A stretch of DNA of 64,000 nt from Lytechinus variegatus (lineage: Eukaryota; Echinodermata; Echinoidea; Temnopleuroida; Toxopneustidae). The translations under genes and the position numbers were made by a program. The first letter of the stretch is position 1. Every line of letters begins with the position of its first letter. Shown here piece by piece: positions 22,201 through 32,394 of this stretch. The stretch lies in the NCBI RefSeq assembly GCF_018143015.1, contig NC_054741.1:42744092-42808091 (forward strand), given 5' to 3'. The notes under the pieces are model-generated. The model did not search any database, had not been told where the DNA came from, and was given only the letters and a program-made list of their open reading frames with translations.

Positions 22201-22420
22201 TTAGGGAGAGGGGGAAAAAGCCGCAGCTGCTTTAAGCGCCGAAGCAGCAAATCTCGCCTCGCTGGACGGAATGTCCTTCAAGTAGAAAGAAGTGAAGGAG
22301 TTAGTTGAGCGCCAAAAGGCGGCCCTCAAAAATGTCCTCGAGAGGAATGCCCTGTATACTCAGGAATACTAAGTATCATGGGCCCTCGGCCTAGTGTCAG
22401 GAGAACAACATCACCTGCTG
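22201..22420 (-). pseudogene. tyrosine recombinase C-terminus of DIRS element
   Basis: On the minus strand the last open piece reads LRAAFWRSTNSFTSFYLKD and SSEARFAASALKAAA, ending at TAA (22201-22203). Just upstream, in shifted frames, are GIPLEDI and RAHD. This order (an RAHD/HxxR motif, then GxPLEDI, then W-S-x-N-x-F-x-x-x-Y) is the catalytic C-terminus of DIRS-type tyrosine recombinases, with the last Y as likely nucleophile. At least two frameshifts break it, one in a T run near 22335. Only about 300 bp separate it from the RNase H motif, so most of the recombinase N-terminus seems deleted. Confidence 0.75.
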
Positions 22421-22699
22421 ACTAGAGCGTAAGAATTGAAATTTGTTGAAAATTTCAACAAGAATCGTGATCGGAAAACTGAAGCTTTTAAGGCTCAGTA
22501 AGTGATCAATCGACCAATCTGAGAAGGCGAGATATCTCAGAATTAAGCCTCTGCGTGGGAGAAAGCGTCCAGAATTCGATATCTGTCTCAAATGCGTGAG
22601 GGCAGAAATCTGCAGAATTCTGATAGAGAGCTGTGGTAAAAAGTTACTAGCGGTCCGAAGGGGACTAGGAACGACGGAGAGTAGGGATTTAGGAAGAAA

Positions 22700-24350
22700 A
22701 CCACTCGTAAGGCAGACAAGGGTCGAGAAAGCGACTGAGTGCCATCCTGTTAATAAGGAATGCCGCGGACATGTTGCCTATGTAGAATAGAGCAGTCTGG
22801 TCAAAACAGCTCAACCGGGCGTGTCAGGGATACAGCGCGGTACACATCACGACAAAAGTGTGTTAGACCGAGTGATCGAGAGAGAACTCAGGATCCCCTT
22901 TCTCCCATACTGATTGAAGCACCCATCTGAGGGTGCAGTGCCCGCGGTGGAAGAGGTGGCTTGGCTCAAGCCACCATCGCCGAGAGAGCCCGTGAGGCTA
23001 GGCTGCGATGGCTGTCCGCTGGGCGGGGGAATCCCTAGCAGCAGCAAGTGTACGCCAGAGGGAGCTGGCGAAAAAAAATCTGTCACGATATTACGTGTAA
23101 ACGACCATCAAGAGATGCTCTAAACGAACAGACATCGCCAGATATGATACCTCAACCGTTACATTCCCAACGGAATCGAATGAGGTAGCAACGGCCCTGT
23201 CCTATCAAGTTAGGGACGGAAACTGGCTAAGAGTGTCGAAGTCCTCGCTTGAAGAAACAAGCGAAGGAGACTTGAGGAAGTAAACACAAAATTTCCATCA
23301 GTCTGCGGTGAGAACCAGTTGTTTATGAAAACAGTCACAAGGCCTGTTTCTCAGGTGATCGTAAGAGCGAGCACCGCCGGCGCCGGTTGCGGCAGCGTGG
23401 AACAGTCCGATATCGGTAAGATAAGGAGCTCCAAAAAGCTGCGGGGGGGCGGCAAAAATGACGCCCTAAGCAGCGGGGGATGAGAATCTAAATTTCTAAG
23501 AGGAACTCCAGTGAAGTAAATCACTTACATGGAGAGGCTCATCCACAGTCGGCCCGAGAGAAGGCGGGTCGTAGTGATCGTGGTTAGGAAGGCATAAGCA
23601 TACATTCATCCACTGTTACATCATCCTCGGTCGTGCGGTGACCCTGGCTTCATGCCTTGCATGGAAGGAGGATGAAAGCAGCATGCGGGCGACTTGAGTG
23701 TGCCGTGAAAAAATTTCTAAGAAAGAAGCCGATTCGACTAACGGGCACGGTAAAGACATCCACCGTAGACCACTCCGCACAAGGAGGGAGCGGCGGAGAC
23801 GCCCGCAAGATTGACCCACATAGAGGGCAGTCTATAAGATAGACAGTTAGAGCTCGACCGATGGTCTGGCGGTGTACAGTTTGGTGTGAACTCGCCGACC
23901 CGGTACGGTGGGTGTGCCCAGAAAGTAGGCATAGAATGCCGACAGAGAATCCTGGGGCTTTAAACAAGTTTGAACGCGCGTACATAGCCAACAATCTCAT
24001 GAGATGTACGGCGGTTACTTTCCTCCGAGATGATGTTTACCCAACCGGGAAAGACTCGGGGAACAGCTGTGAATGTCAACAGGAGGGATATCTAGCATAT
24101 GAAAAGCTGATTCCTTCCACGTATTCGGTGCGGGTGCTGCCGGCGGTGTCCGGGGGACGACCGGTGATGGCAGCTCGGGCAGGGTTCGTACGAGCCGCCC
24201 GAATACGAGACAAATAGGTTAACATAACCATAATGCACCGGGTGGTGAAGGCATAGCGATTATTAAGCACAGGAGAACTTTTAATCGCCGTGACATTCAG
24301 ATCCGATATACATACTCATAAGCTCAGAGAGCTATGAGATAGTGAGACAT
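22700..24350 (-). pseudogene. RT/RNase H region of DIRS element, degenerate
   Basis: At 23830-23841 the minus strand encodes VYLID where DIRS and related RTs have the catalytic VYLDD. It is followed after a gap by SRIGFFL, like the usual RLGFLIN motif. At about 22735-22795 the frame reads IGNMSAAFLINR then GTQS across a frameshift, matching the RNase H motif DNxTAxxYINxxGGTxS. The first aspartate of each site is changed and there are many stops. The best-supported parts are these two motifs; the sequence between them is assigned by position. Confidence 0.55.
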
Positions 24351-24376
24351 ACCGCTGAGCGGTGATGGTGCTCATA

Positions 24377-26700
24377 TCAGAGTCGCCCTCTCTTCAGCGG
24401 CGATCGCTGGAGAACGGGTGTCTGTACTAGCCCTGACTCTGGCGTTGCAAGGGTAGGAGCTAAGTAAGACAGGGCACCCTTACTTTCGAATAGAAAGTGA
24501 GGTTCAGGCCAGAAAAGCGACGGTCCCGTCGCCTGGGCGGACGGTCCGCGGACGTGATAGGTTGTCCTCTCAAAGCAGCCAAACATTCTCATGAGAGAAG
24601 TGCGGCATGCGGTATGTAAGAGATTCATACCTCCAATCTACGGGCCCGCTTAGGGGGAAGAATGGAGAGAGTTACCGCTGAAGGAGTCGTCGCCGTATGT
24701 GAGCTTGACGTAGAGGGCGAATTCGGGAGTACCTGCATAATAATCGCCCCCCCCCCCCGCCTCTGCCTTCTCGCTAGCCTCGAGAGGCTTGAAAAATTTC
24801 GAGACGGCGGCGCCGGAGCCTGGCGCTTCCGGGCAGCAGCAGAGCGGGGGTGGGTTTACACCCACGGAGCTGGCGGCTTCCTCGTCGTAGGAGCCGCCTC
24901 GTCTAGAGCGACCCCGTCACTCTCCGAGACCCCCAATTCGGCCGATTGAGCTCGGAGCGCCTGAAGAGGCGGGGCGAGAAAATATGGACTCCCTTGCTTC
25001 ATCAATACCCCCGCTCGGAGGGTAGATGTGAGGTAGATACTTGTCAAGCAGCGCCTGAGCGCTTACTGAAAAGTCGACCGCGGGATAGGGGTTGTCCTCG
25101 TAAAGGGAGTCTCGCTCTATGGACTGAACCGGGGGGTTGTCCAGTAAGCGCCGGGGTGGCCCCGCGTGTCGGCTGGGACACGTGCTCTGAGATCGACGAA
25201 AATGCTGGAAAGCACACGCGATCTTGGGGCACCCGGTTAGTCGGTGCACTGGCTGGCGATTTAACAGAATCACTCGAGGATTTCCCGGGTGTCTGGTGGT
25301 TATTGCCCACTTGTCTCGCTTGATGCTCAGGGGCATCAGCGGGGTGAGTAGACGTCGAGGGTGGGGTGAACCCGCACTACTCGAAAGCAGAATGTAGCAG
25401 CATGAATAGCTGTAACATCTGACCACCAACACAAGGGTCTGAAGGAGGGACGCCCATGGCAACAGGGCTGGCCGACCTCACCTTCGACCTCTTCTTCTTC
25501 GCGGCCTCCGCCGGTGTGGCCGGGGCAGAAGAAGGCACAAGAGGCACGGGTGATTTCTTACGATTTGCCGCCCCTGGCAGGGCGGCCGTCAACAACGAAA
25601 CTTCACCCGAATCTGACGGGGTCAGATTGTGGTCACAGACTGATGTGTGACGCCTCTCGCGGTAGCAGAATGTAGCAGCATGAATAGCTGTAACATCTGA
25701 CCACCGACACAAGGGTCTGAAGGAGGAACGCCCATGGCAGCAGGGCTGGCCAACCTCTCCTTCGACCTCTTCTTCTTCTTCTCTTTCTGCGGGCTCCGCC
25801 GGCGTGGCCGGGGAAGAAGGCATGAGAGGCACGGGTGATTTCTTACGATTTGCCGCCCCTGGCAGGGCGGCCGCCGACAATGAAACTTCACCCGAATCTG
25901 ACGGGGTCAGATTGTGGTCACAGCCCGATGTGTGATGCCTCTCGCGGTAGCAGAATATAGCAGCATAACATGTATGACTGTAACATCTGGCCACCGATAA
26001 GAGGGTCTGAAGGAGGAATGCCCATGGCAACAGGGCTGGCCGACCTCTCCTTCGACCTCTTCTTCTTCTTCTTATTTTGCGGGCTCCGCCGGCGTGGCCG
26101 GAGCAGAAGAAGGCACAAGAGGCACGGGTGATCTCTTACGATTTGCCGCCCCTGGCAGGGCGGCCGCCAACAACGAAACTTCACCCGAATCTGACGGGGT
26201 CAGATTGTGGTCACGATCAGATTGTGGTTACAGTCTGTGTGACGCCTCTCGCGGTCAGGGGCTGGGCGATCTCTCCCGATGCTGTCAACGGAGGACGACT
26301 TATACGGCAGAGATCCTGACCTGTGCCGGGGGGAGAGAACCGCACTCTCCCTCCGGACTTCTGGTGACCCGGTAGCCGGTGGGTCGCATAGCCCTATGGG
26401 TGCTGCGGCGGCAGGACCTAGTTTAGGCTTGGAAGCCTTGGCTACCACTTTTTCCTTTGTCCGAGACCGTGGCACCACAGTCTCGGCCTTCCTTCTCTTA
26501 GCATCCGACCGCAAATTCGGAATGCTGATCGACGCACCCTCATACTCACCGCCGCTGGGCGCTCACCGCGGCGTCCCTCCTGCTCGCCTGGAGGCGGCCG
26601 ACTTCTGTAACTTGCAATCGGGGCGGTCCCCGTGGAGGGCACCAGGTATTCTGGGGCTGTGTTAGTCCCATTCAAAGATACCTCTCTCTACCCTGAAAAA
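24377..26700 (-). pseudogene. gag-like region of DIRS element, degenerate
   Basis: Several short minus-strand frames rich in P, A, S, K and R fill this GC-rich stretch, including SDAKRRKAETVVPRSRTKEK (near 26500), LTPSDSGEV with ANRKKSPVPL (three times) and FSVSAQALLDKYLPHIYPP (near 25060). No zinc knuckle or other diagnostic domain was found. Gag is inferred from position (5' to the RT on the coding strand) and composition. The plus-strand frames in the same interval are shadows of this GC-rich composition. Confidence 0.45.
25386..26250. repeat. three tandem copies of a 278-306-bp unit inside the gag-like region
   Basis: The marker AGCAGAATRTAGCAGCAT starts copies at 25386, 25664 and 25949. 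Each contains CTTCGACCTCTTCTTCTTC, GGCAGGGCGGCCG and CTGACGGGGTCAGATTGTGG. The first two spacings are 278 and 285 bp, so the amplification is not uniformly in frame. Confidence 0.9.
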
Positions 26701-27470
26701 GGAATAACAAGAATTTTTCTTTTTCTTTTTTTTTTTTTACAAAGATCTCGCTTAGATTAAAAGTGGAGACCGGAGTGGTCTTTCCCTCCTCCTAAAAGGA
26801 GTTTGTTTGAGCAAACAGAACAAAACAAGAGGGGAGGGGTAGGGAGGAAGAAGAACCTAAGAATAGTTTAGGTATCTGCCTGTAAGAAAAAGGAGGTCGG
26901 AGACTTTGAAAAAAGAAACTCCTACAAGGTTCCCCTACTATATTCTCTTTTTTTTGTGCCCGAAGGAAAAATTCGAAACAAAAATTCAAAAATGAATGCA
27001 AGTTCAGAAGAGAACGAAGTTTCCACCTGCGAAGAAACACAAAAACAAGCATTTCAGAGCAGGAAGAAAAGGGATTGAGAGACAAATAATTCCAGATAAG
27101 AGAAATTTTACGATAATTTCCAAGAGGAAAAAAAAAAGTAACCTCCTGTGGAAAGGTAAAGAAATTCAGAACAGGAGGAAGGAGGAACGTCTCTAGTAAC
27201 GATTCCAAGAGGAAGAACGACCCAGTAAATCCTCAAAGGGAATCGTAGAGCCCGCCTGTCGAAATAAAAAATATATAAGACTAGGAGGGAAGAGGGAATT
27301 GAACGAAGAAAACAATTCCGGGACAGGTCAAAAAAAAATTTCTAACAGGAAGGAGACCCCACCTGTAAAGAACAAAAATTTTTTTTTTTTTTTTTTTTTT
27401 TTTAGGGGGGATTGAATAACCAAACAATCATCAGGTATAATTGCGTAAGCCGAATTAAACAATCCCCGAA

Positions 27471-27676
27471 GCGTCTGTGAATAAAATATTAATCAAGAAT
27501 TTTATTCAGAACAGAAAGGAAAAGGAATTGACCTTTAGGATGCGCCTGTGAATAAAATATCAATCAAGAAATTTATTCAGAACAGAAGGAAAAAGGAATT
27601 GAGCTTTAAGATCCGCCTGTGAATAAAATATCAATTAAGAAATTTATTCAGAACAGAAAGGAAAGAGAATTGAAGA
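27471..27676. repeat. three tandem 71-bp copies in the DIRS leader
   Basis: Unit marker CTGTGAATAAAATAT starts near 27474, 27545 and 27616. Each copy includes TTTATTCAGAACAGAA. The surrounding 26700-28185 is purine-rich and non-coding, with a poly-T run near 27379-27404, and lies between the right ITR and the gag-like region. Confidence 0.9.
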
Positions 27677-28184
27677 ATTAATCAATCAATAATCAATCGA
27701 AAATCTTAATAAATCAATTCCAGAAAGCAAGGAAGGAACAGAGTTGAAGATCCCAACCTGCAAAAAGAAATAACAATAACACCCTCGACAACAAAGTGTA
27801 GAGGCTGTCTAGAATTTAATTCAAAAACGGCACCAAAAGCCACCACGCTTTGAACGTGAAGAACAATAACCATGACAGGTGGTGAAGGCTTGCTGCCACG
27901 TAGGCAGGCCAAGCCCGGTGCCTCGCGAACGCGCTAGCGATGCGGCGCGACGAGAACTCAAACGTTAGAAAAACAATTTAAGTGTCTTCCAAAAACACGT
28001 CTAAAAAGTCACGCCAAGTGTAAATTCTGAACACAATCTTACACACAAATGGAAAGATTGAAATTAAAAGGGAGAATGCACCACAGATAAGCGAAAATAA
28101 TATACCAAAGCTCAAAAAGATTTGAGCTCTTAGGAGACTTATCTGAGCACGTCTTGACAGGTGGCTTGCCGAAAGCAAAAGAGG

Positions 28185-28333
28185 AAGATGGACGCTAGTT
28201 GCGCGGTGATCATGGGTAGTAAGCCTGAACGGGAGAGGGCGCGCTCGCGCTTTTTAAATCCTTGGGAGTTCTATTCGGGTATGGCAGTCCAGAGGGCTGA
28301 ACTAGCAAATCAAGTAGATGTATGGAGTTATTG
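28185..28333. repeat. DIRS inverted terminal repeat, right
   Basis: Reverse complement of 21811-21955 over about 145 bp. On the coding (minus) strand this is the 5' ITR. Confidence 0.9.
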
Positions 28334-28342
28334 AAGTAAATA

Positions 28343-29464
28343 TTGTGATTTGCAAGGGCATGCAACAGAATTGTATCAAAACTTCATAGTAAAATGACTG
28401 GGATGGGATAACACTTGTCATAAGAGTCTTGCACATAAACTCCAATGTTGATCTGAAAATGACTGTCACACCCAAGTCAACCCAAGATGACGTACAATCA
28501 ATTCTCGCAACCAACAGTCACACCCAAGTAACTCAAGAGGACATAAAATGAAATAATTACATGCACAATAAAAATACAGTTCCAAGAATTTATTAAAACT
28601 GTATTCAGGTTCTTGTAGAACAATGATTCAAAGGCTTTGTTTCAGAGTACAAATCACAATATAATATAAAATAAAAGTCTTTGGAATAACATACAAAGTA
28701 ATCCACTTTATAAGGTGATATAATCACTCCAGTTCAAAGTTCATTGATACTGACGAATCGTTACATAATTACATCATCTGACGACGGAACTGTCTTCCCT
28801 TTGACTCTCTTTACAAATCTTGTCCATAGCGAGATTTGACAGTCATAATCATGGTGGATCTGGATACGGAGATGGGACCGGAACGGCTACTGTAATGGCG
28901 GTTGAAAACAAACTCAGAACCAGAATTGAAATAACCAGTGGAACGAGTGGAATCGGAATTGGAACCCATCTAAAAACAAACATTACCCAAACTATAAATA
29001 ATCTAAGGAATAATAATATCTTCAAATCTTCACAATTTTAATATACTTCCCTAGATTAATTCTCGACTGGTAAACTATAAACAATCTAAGGAATAGTATC
29101 TGTAAAACTTCACAATATTCATACAGGTGATTCCCTAGATTAATTCCAGTATTCAAAGGAATAATTTCTTCCAATCTTCATAATACTCATATGTCTTTAA
29201 TCTCACGAATGATTAATAAGCATGATCAGTCCTCAAAATGTTTTACATATAACAAGAAAATGACTCCTTCCTAAAAAGCATTCCTTTTAGTACAAAATCT
29301 TTCTGATTTCTGAGATTCAAAAGTTACTCAATCTTTGTCCTGGAATAACTCAACTCCTTCATATTAGTTATTAATTAACATGACATTAATTAAATTGGAG
29401 ATAGTTTTAGTATAAACTAACACTCTTCTCTTTTAAACAGAATTCAATGGTCCTTTTTAATGAC
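28343..29464. other. no recognised gene; short local duplications
   Basis: AT-rich sequence. A 70-80-bp segment is duplicated (about 28991-29066 and 29075-29147, both with AATCTAAGGAATA and TCCCTAGATTAATTC). A phrase near 28420-28460 (AGAGTCTTGCACATAAACT) has a diverged cousin near 40430, which suggests an old dispersed repeat. Confidence 0.45.
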
Positions 29465-30283
29465 CAGGGGTGGTATTCTGAGGTCATTTTAACTTTAAAA
29501 TATTTTATTTTATCTCTTAAAATGAAATTGGTATTCTGAGATGAGATTTTATCTCTCAGATAAAATTTTAGATTTTATCTTGCGTATAAATTTTATCTTG
29601 CATTTCTACAAATGATACGCAACAGAACAATGCCTGCGTACACATACCCATCGCGTATCTGGCCATTGCAACGCGGATGATATGCTTGCGCCCAAGTTAC
29701 TTTGAAGAACAAAATAAAATAAACTTAAAAGAGGGTAGAGGCTATTTTATCTCTGCGACGTTGATTTCACCAGTATTTCTAGGTGAATTAACCCCACATG
29801 GTGACATGAAAATGAAGAAAAATTATATACTTATTAGAATAACACCTTAACGTTGTTCCTGTACAATCATAGAGTATTTCATAAGACTTTTCTTTACTAA
29901 TATTGTCTTTGAAAAGATGTTTGAAAAGATGCGATATAGACTTCGAAAAAAGATGAGAGTATTGTCCTTTTTGTTAAAAAGAAATCTCCGTAAAGATGCA
30001 CAAGCGTATTTGAAGTCAATAAATTGACGCAATCTGGCCCCTTTCACACCTCCTGGCGGAATAGATTTTAATTGGTTGAGTGATATGAGAGAGCTATAAA
30101 AGCGCGTTTCTAATTGGATATTGATTAAAAAATAGGTGTGTCTTACAGAGATAAAATGAAGATAAAATGGTTCTCAGAATACCAATTCGGAGAGATTTTA
30201 AGGGTATTTTATCTCACCGATTTTAACGGAGATAAAATATTTTATTTTATCTGAGATAAAATGGATCTCAGAATACCACCCCT
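29465..30283. mobile_element. approximately 0.8-kb inverted-repeat DNA transposon (non-autonomous)
   Basis: The ends are AGGGGTGGTATTCTGAG and its complement. The inverted similarity continues inwards through ATTTTATCTC/GAGATAAAAT motifs. TGAC occurs directly outside both ends (29461-29464 and 30284-30287), a possible 4-bp target duplication with one extra C on the left. No transposase. Confidence 0.7.
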
Positions 30284-30339
30284 TGACTTTCTCAATGACA
30301 CAATCATAATACCAAATGAACAGTAGTCAAAAATCATTT

Positions 30340-30560
30340 TCACTTACAGTTTGACTTCTGTGACTAAAGGCAGGAAATCATCAGGAAGGCCTCAATTTTC
30401 AGCAGTCATGTTCTTGATGCTTGAAATGGAAAATGCAGCGCTATCTGCCCTAAATCCAAGTCTAAAAACTTCAATTTCTAATAGCATTTCTCAACCAATG
30501 ACCCATAGGTCCTCCCTGTTTGACTGTTTCGAACTGCAGCGTTACACGTTATTGTGAGTA
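30340..30560 (-). other. possible decayed exon of unknown gene
   Basis: On the minus strand a near-open stretch encodes EMLLEIEVFRLGFRADSAAF, SISSIKNMTAEN and GLPDDFLPLVTEVKL and ends at AAACT|GTAAGTG, a good donor site. Two TGA codons interrupt it. The plus strand is also open over about 200 bp. I do not recognise the product. It could be a pseudoexon or a chance frame. Confidence 0.2.
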
Positions 30561-30660
30561 TGTATTATTTTGAACAGGTATTTACACTGCTACTTTGATC
30601 ATATCATTTTTTTAACAGAAATAAATAAATTTATATCTAACATGCAGGTCGCCTAAGTAC

Positions 30661-32394
30661 ATCTACCATCCAAGTTTGGTTCAAACTTCAAACCAATGAC
30701 GATGAAATCAAGGATGCCTTCTATTAGCAACTTCAGCGTGAGATTGACAGTATCCCTGGACATGACATGAAGGTTGTGATGGGGGATCTACATGCTAAGG
30801 TCGGAAACAACAGCGGTTACGATATGACTATGAGGAAGTATGGATGTGGGGTGAAAAACGAAAATGGGGAATGCCTCATGGAATTCTGCTCTATTAACAA
30901 CCTTGTTATTGGGGGACACTCTTCCAGCATAAAGACATTCACACTGTGACACGGTACTCACCAAATGGAAGGGACAGAAACCAGATTGATCAGATTTTTT
31001 GTGGAGCGTTGTGGCCCAGTGGATAAGTCTTCTGACTTTGAAACAGAGGGTCGTGGGTTCGAATCCCAGCCATAGCGTAATTTCCTTCAGCAAGAAATTT
31101 ATCCACATTGTGCTGCACTCGACCCAGGTGAGGTGAATGGGTACCCGGCAGGATTAATTCCTTGAATGCATGAGCGCTGAAAGGCAGCTCGAGCTAAAGC
31201 CGGGGTAATAATAACAACGCGCCTCGGAATAGAATATTTCTAGATTGATGGCAATATATAAATGCCTATTATTATCATTATTATCACATCATGATAAATG
31301 GTGCGCGGAGAAGATTGCTCCAAGATGTTAGAGTCCTGAGGGGGGCAGATGCTGCTAGTAACCACCATCTTGTGCTGGCAGTAATACAAGTTAAGCTCAG
31401 AAAATCAGGTGCAAGTAAAGTTAAACAGCCAAGATTTGATATTGACAAACTAAAGGACCCCAGAGTCAAAGGTGCATTTCTACTAGAGCTTCAGAACAGT
31501 TTTCAGGTTCTAGCAGACCTTGAAGAAACTCAGACAGAACAGGACAAGATCAATGAAGAGTGGCAGAGGGTCAAAACAGCATACCAGAAGTCAAGTGAAA
31601 CATGTCAAGGGAAAAAAAAGAGGGAGAGAAAGGAGTGGATGACTGAAGACACATGGCAAACTGTAGTGAAACGTAGGGAAGCGAAAAAACTTTATTTGAG
31701 TGCAAAGTGGGATAGGCTAAAAGAGACATTTAAAGGTAAATATCAAGAAGCAAACAGATTAGTTAAAAGAAAGTCAAGAGCTGACAAACGAGCCTTCATG
31801 GACAACCTAGCTAGCCAGGCAGAAGAGGCTGCAAAGGCTGGTGAGCACGGCAAAGTATAGAAGTTGACCAGAATAATTAGTGGCAGAGACAGTAAAAACT
31901 CAGACTGACCAATAGAAGACAAGGATGGTAGGCTACTTACTACTGAAAAAGAACAGGATACTAGATGGGCTGAACACTTTGAAGTTCTCAATAGACCACC
32001 TCCTGCCACTGAAGCTAACATTCTAGAAGCAGAAACTGACCTAGATATCAATACAAATCCACCAACTCGAGCTGAGATCGTCCAGGCAATCAAATTTAAC
32101 AATGGTAAGGCACCAGGACCAGATAACCTTGATACTGAGCTTTTAAAAGCAGATCCAGATCTGGCCGCGAATATATTGCATCCTCTCTTCACTGACATAT
32201 GGGAAGGTTAAAAAGGTTCCAGATGATTGGTTACAAGGGGTCATCATCAAACTACACAAGAAAGGTTCCCTCCGCAAGTGTAGCAACTATAGTAATTTGT
32301 CTATCCCAAGCAAGATTCTAACAAAAGTTATTATCCAGAGACTAACAAGGGCTGTCGATGGGCAACTGAGACCAGAACAAGCTGGTTTTCAAAG
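30661..32394 (+). pseudogene. RTE-like LINE, 5' part (endonuclease and start of RT)
   Basis: The endonuclease C-terminal half is recognised by MKVVMGDLHAKVGNNSGYDM, GCGVKNENGECLMEFC and NQIDQI. It is split by a SINE at 31003-31286. Coding then continues with SNHHLVLAVIQVKLR and a long charged linker (open frame 31291-31860). RT fingers follow (NNGKAPGPDNLDTELLK) up to RPEQAGFQ at 32391, where a foldback transposon interrupts the palm. The second half resumes at 39224 in register (QRGR...IDQIFVLRNI). Several stops show that the copy was already decaying. Confidence 0.9.
31003..31286 (+). mobile_element. tRNA-derived SINE (family A), inserted in RTE endonuclease
   Basis: Begins GGAGCGTTGTGGCCCAGTGG, B box GGGTTCGAATCCC near 31057-31069, then the same body as the copy at 16437-16744, ending in TATTATTATCATTATTATCAC. 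The host LINE reads NQIDQI immediately before it and MINGARRRLL immediately after. Confidence 0.9.

Larger units (their letters stand above)
21767..28342 (-). mobile_element. DIRS-like tyrosine-recombinase retrotransposon, decayed
   Basis: About 6.6 kb bounded by inverted terminal repeats (about 145 bp nearly identical: 21811-21955 against 28185-28333). Next to the left ITR is a segment (22017-22118) made of the complement of the left outer edge fused to the complement of the right outer edge. That is the internal complementary region specific to DIRS elements, which serves to template circle closure. Its position shows that the coding strand is minus. On that strand, in order, are gag-like sequence, an RT active-site remnant, an RNase H motif and a recombinase C-terminus, all broken. 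The internal GC-rich part (22130-26700) contrasts with AT-rich flanks. It sits in an intron upstream of the PIGT exon at 21391-21518. Confidence 0.85.

Noticed and set aside
26279..26665. 128-codon plus-strand frame and other plus-strand frames in 22.6-26.7 kb
   Set aside because: They lie antisense to the decayed DIRS coding strand in GC-rich DNA where stops are rare. No family motif seen.
31003..31075. Apparent tRNA gene (A/B boxes) at the SINE family A head
   Set aside because: The same head and body recur at 16437-16744 with a microsatellite tail, so it is a SINE.
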